Shown piece after piece: positions 6,797-7,973 of a DNA stretch of 7,973 bases. The DNA is taken from positions 21,999 to 29,971 of the forward strand of contig PKVB01000166.1 of the NCBI GenBank assembly GCA_003131365.1, written 5' to 3'. Source of the stretch: Gemmatimonadota bacterium (lineage in GTDB: Bacteria > Gemmatimonadota > Gemmatimonadetes > Gemmatimonadales > Gemmatimonadaceae). Every line of letters begins with the position of its first letter. The first letter of the stretch is position 1. Below the pieces are notes generated by a model. It made no database searches. It saw nothing but the letters and a program-made list of their open reading frames with translations, and was not told the origin of the DNA. The translations under genes were made by a program, and so were the position numbers.

Positions 6797-7759
6797 TCAA
6801 GCGGTGGTGAGTCTGGTTTCTGCTCGCCACCGCTCGTTGTTTTTCGCCATCGCGTTGAGGATCGTTAAGAGCTTCCGCATGCACGCGACGAGCGCCAGTT
6901 TCTTTGCCTTCCCTGCTCCGAGCAGCCGCTGGTATAGAGCGCGGATCACTGGATTGTACTTGGTGGCGACCAGGGCTCCCATGTAAAGCGCGGCTCTAAC
7001 ACTGGCTCGGCCGCCATAGACCATGCGCTTCCCACGCATCGTACCTGAGTCGTGAGCGAGCGGTGCGACACCGACTAGCTTGGCGATCTCCTTCCGATTG
7101 AGCCGACCAAGCTCAGGCAGCTCGGCCAAGAGTGTGAGTGAGACCACGCGCCCTACTCCGGGAACGCTCTGCAGGAGATCGTCCCTCTCGCGCCACAACG
7201 CACTCGAGCGAATCATGTCGGCGAGCTCGGTATCGCTCACTCTGAGCTCTCGCTCCAGATAGCTGATGTGAGACTTGAGACTCTTCTTCACCAGCTTTGT
7301 CTTCGAGCCCAGGGTCTGACCGAGCCGATTACGCTCGGCTGAGAGCATCTCTATGAGCTGGCGACGCCTTGTAAGCAGAGCATCGAGCGCTTGCTGGTCC
7401 TCGTCCGCCAGAACTCGAACCTCGGGTCGCACTCGCTCACCAAAGAGAGCGAGCATACGAGCATCGATCCTGTCCGTCTTGGCGAGTTGACCTGTGCTGC
7501 GAGCGAAGTCACGAACTTGGCGAGGATTTACCACCACCACTGGCAACGAGGCATTTGCCAAAGCGCTCACAGCTCGGAGCTCGTATCCTCCAGTGGCCTC
7601 GAGAACAATTAGCGCCACTGTCTCGCGCATCAATCGCTCCACCAGTGTCCGGATCCCCTGCTCATCGTTCTCAACGGTCCATCTCTCTTCCCCAGGAAGA
7701 GCAGCCACCACTAGCTCTCCCTTCGCAACATCGATCCCGACAAACCGCGGCGTCTCCAT
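6797..7759 (-). CDS. IS110-family transposase (DEDD recombinase), 320 aa
   Basis: The recombinase of an IS110-type insertion sequence, which moves by site-specific recombination guided by a bridge (seek) RNA. The N-terminal RuvC-like domain keeps its acidic residues: Asp10 in GIDVAK, Glu54 in LEATGGYE, and Asp96 and Asp99 in KTDRIDA. A coiled, charged linker follows (about 115-190). The C-terminal Transposase_20 domain starts near SVPGVG (198-203) and includes LVGVAPLAHDSGTMRGKR (228-245), whose Ser238 is the likely nucleophile. The length is slightly below the 330-400 residues common in the family, but all key residues are present, so it looks intact. The start ATG at 7759 is preceded by GAGGGAGAG (complement of 7765-7773), a good ribosome-binding site. 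No frameshift is needed. Confidence 0.93.
   Translation of the reverse strand: METPRFVGIDVAKGELVVAALPGEERWTVENDEQGIRTLVERLMRETVALIVLEATGGYELRAVSALANASLPVVVVNPRQVRDFARSTGQLAKTDRIDARMLALFGERVRPEVRVLADEDQQALDALLTRRRQLIEMLSAERNRLGQTLGSKTKLVKKSLKSHISYLERELRVSDTELADMIRSSALWRERDDLLQSVPGVGRVVSLTLLAELPELGRLNRKEIAKLVGVAPLAHDSGTMRGKRMVYGGRASVRAALYMGALVATKYNPVIRALYQRLLGAGKAKKLALVACMRKLLTILNAMAKNNERWRAETRLTTA
6801..6833 (-). repeat. 11-bp inverted repeat at the 3' end of the transposase gene
   Basis: Bases 6801-6811 pair with 6823-6833 over 11 bp with one mismatch, around an 11-nt loop. The repeat spans the last codons of the transposase gene. Directly after it on the transposase strand is a second small inverted repeat (6789-6801, CTTGA and TCAAG arms), but no T run. 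It could slow transcription or protect the 3' end of the message, or it may be an end structure of the insertion sequence. Its role is not clear. Confidence 0.45.
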
Positions 7760-7973
7760 AAAGTCTCTCCCTCGAATCGCAAAACATGTCGTCAGCGGCC
7801 CAGCCTTGCATTATGCGGGGTCTCGCACCCCACGCAACTGTACGGGCTCTCGACAACGATTAGTGCGCCGCCCCGGCTAACGCTCGGTGTCCAGACTAAA
7901 GCACCCTAGGCAGATCGAGCTGACGCACCCAAATTCCAAATGAAGAATCAATCAGATCGTAGATACAAGGCAG
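7760..7973 (-). ncRNA. Non-coding 5' segment of the IS110 element, candidate bridge (seek) RNA region
   Basis: These 214 bp upstream of the transposase start contain no convincing gene. In IS110-group elements this is where the bridge RNA is encoded, on the same strand as the transposase. A hairpin at 7815-7833 (7 bp, 5-nt loop) fits RNA made from the minus strand: the pair 7816/7832 is C-A on the plus strand but G-U on the minus strand, so the stem is complete only in that orientation. The target-binding and donor-binding loops cannot be assigned without the element ends, and the RNA may continue past the window. Overlapping the hairpin is a weak promoter-like pair, TTGCGT and CATAAT with 16-bp spacing (-10 is the complement of 7810-7815), which could drive the transposase instead. 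Confidence 0.35.

Larger units (their letters stand above)
6790..7973 (-). mobile_element. IS110-family insertion sequence, ends not defined, probably running off the right edge
   Basis: The element is recognised from its transposase. IS110 elements lack clear terminal inverted repeats and make little or no target duplication, so the exact ends cannot be placed from one copy. The right-hand (transposase 3') end should lie shortly after the stop codon, between about 6770 and 6797, because the likely PadR operator region begins at 6762. The left end should lie in or beyond the roughly 210 bp upstream of the transposase start, which reach the window edge. A long 5' non-coding segment and a short 3' one fit the IS110 group rather than the IS1111 group. 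Confidence 0.6.

Noticed and set aside
7868..7885. GCGTTAGCC on the minus strand, resembling the right end of an integron attC site
   Set aside because: No matching RYYYAAC box lies at the proper distance upstream on the same strand, and there is no gene cassette or integrase nearby.
1..7973. CRISPR array, tRNA or rRNA genes
   Set aside because: No regularly spaced direct repeats, tRNA-like cloverleaf or rRNA-like stretches were seen on either strand.

Overview
The window looks like a piece of a GC-rich bacterial chromosome, roughly 60% GC by eye, with codons ending mostly in G or C. No taxonomic marker is present. The Gly/Phe-rich N-terminal tail on the PadR regulator and the style of the IS110 transposase would fit a soil phylum such as Gemmatimonadota or Acidobacteriota. 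That is a guess from general familiarity, not something the sequence proves.

Layout, left to right. (1) Positions 1-500 hold the 3' end of a small two-helix membrane protein gene (3-176, +). A degenerate relative of it follows in tandem (267-500, +) and is cut by an in-frame TGA. (2) Positions 588-5995 (+) hold a tight two-gene unit. The first gene is a 1046-residue Eco57I-like gamma-class N6-adenine DNA methyltransferase. The second is a 762-residue SNF2-type (superfamily 2) helicase/translocase. The two genes overlap by 22 bp, and the unit ends in a strong intrinsic terminator at 6000-6038. (3) Positions 6069-6650 (-) encode a PadR-family repressor. Its upstream region carries repeated GATATATC palindromes that look like its operator. 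(4) From about 6797 to the right edge (-) lies an IS110-family element with an intact DEDD transposase. A non-coding 5' segment carries a hairpin where the bridge (seek) RNA of such elements is usually encoded.

The main item is the methyltransferase-helicase pair. An Eco57I/PglX-like methylase next to a SNF2 helicase is the combination found in class 1 DISARM (DrmMI plus DrmD) and, in broader form, in BREX. Here neither DrmA, DrmB, DrmC nor any BREX core gene accompanies it: the unit is bounded on the left by decayed membrane-protein genes and on the right by its own terminator. No canonical nuclease motif is visible in either protein. The best reading is a minimal, stand-alone methylase-translocase system, probably for defence against foreign DNA. 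It is either a reduced relative of DISARM or a separate two-component system whose effector activity is not obvious from sequence. The PadR gene and the IS element are convergent or separate units, and nothing shows that they belong functionally to the pair.
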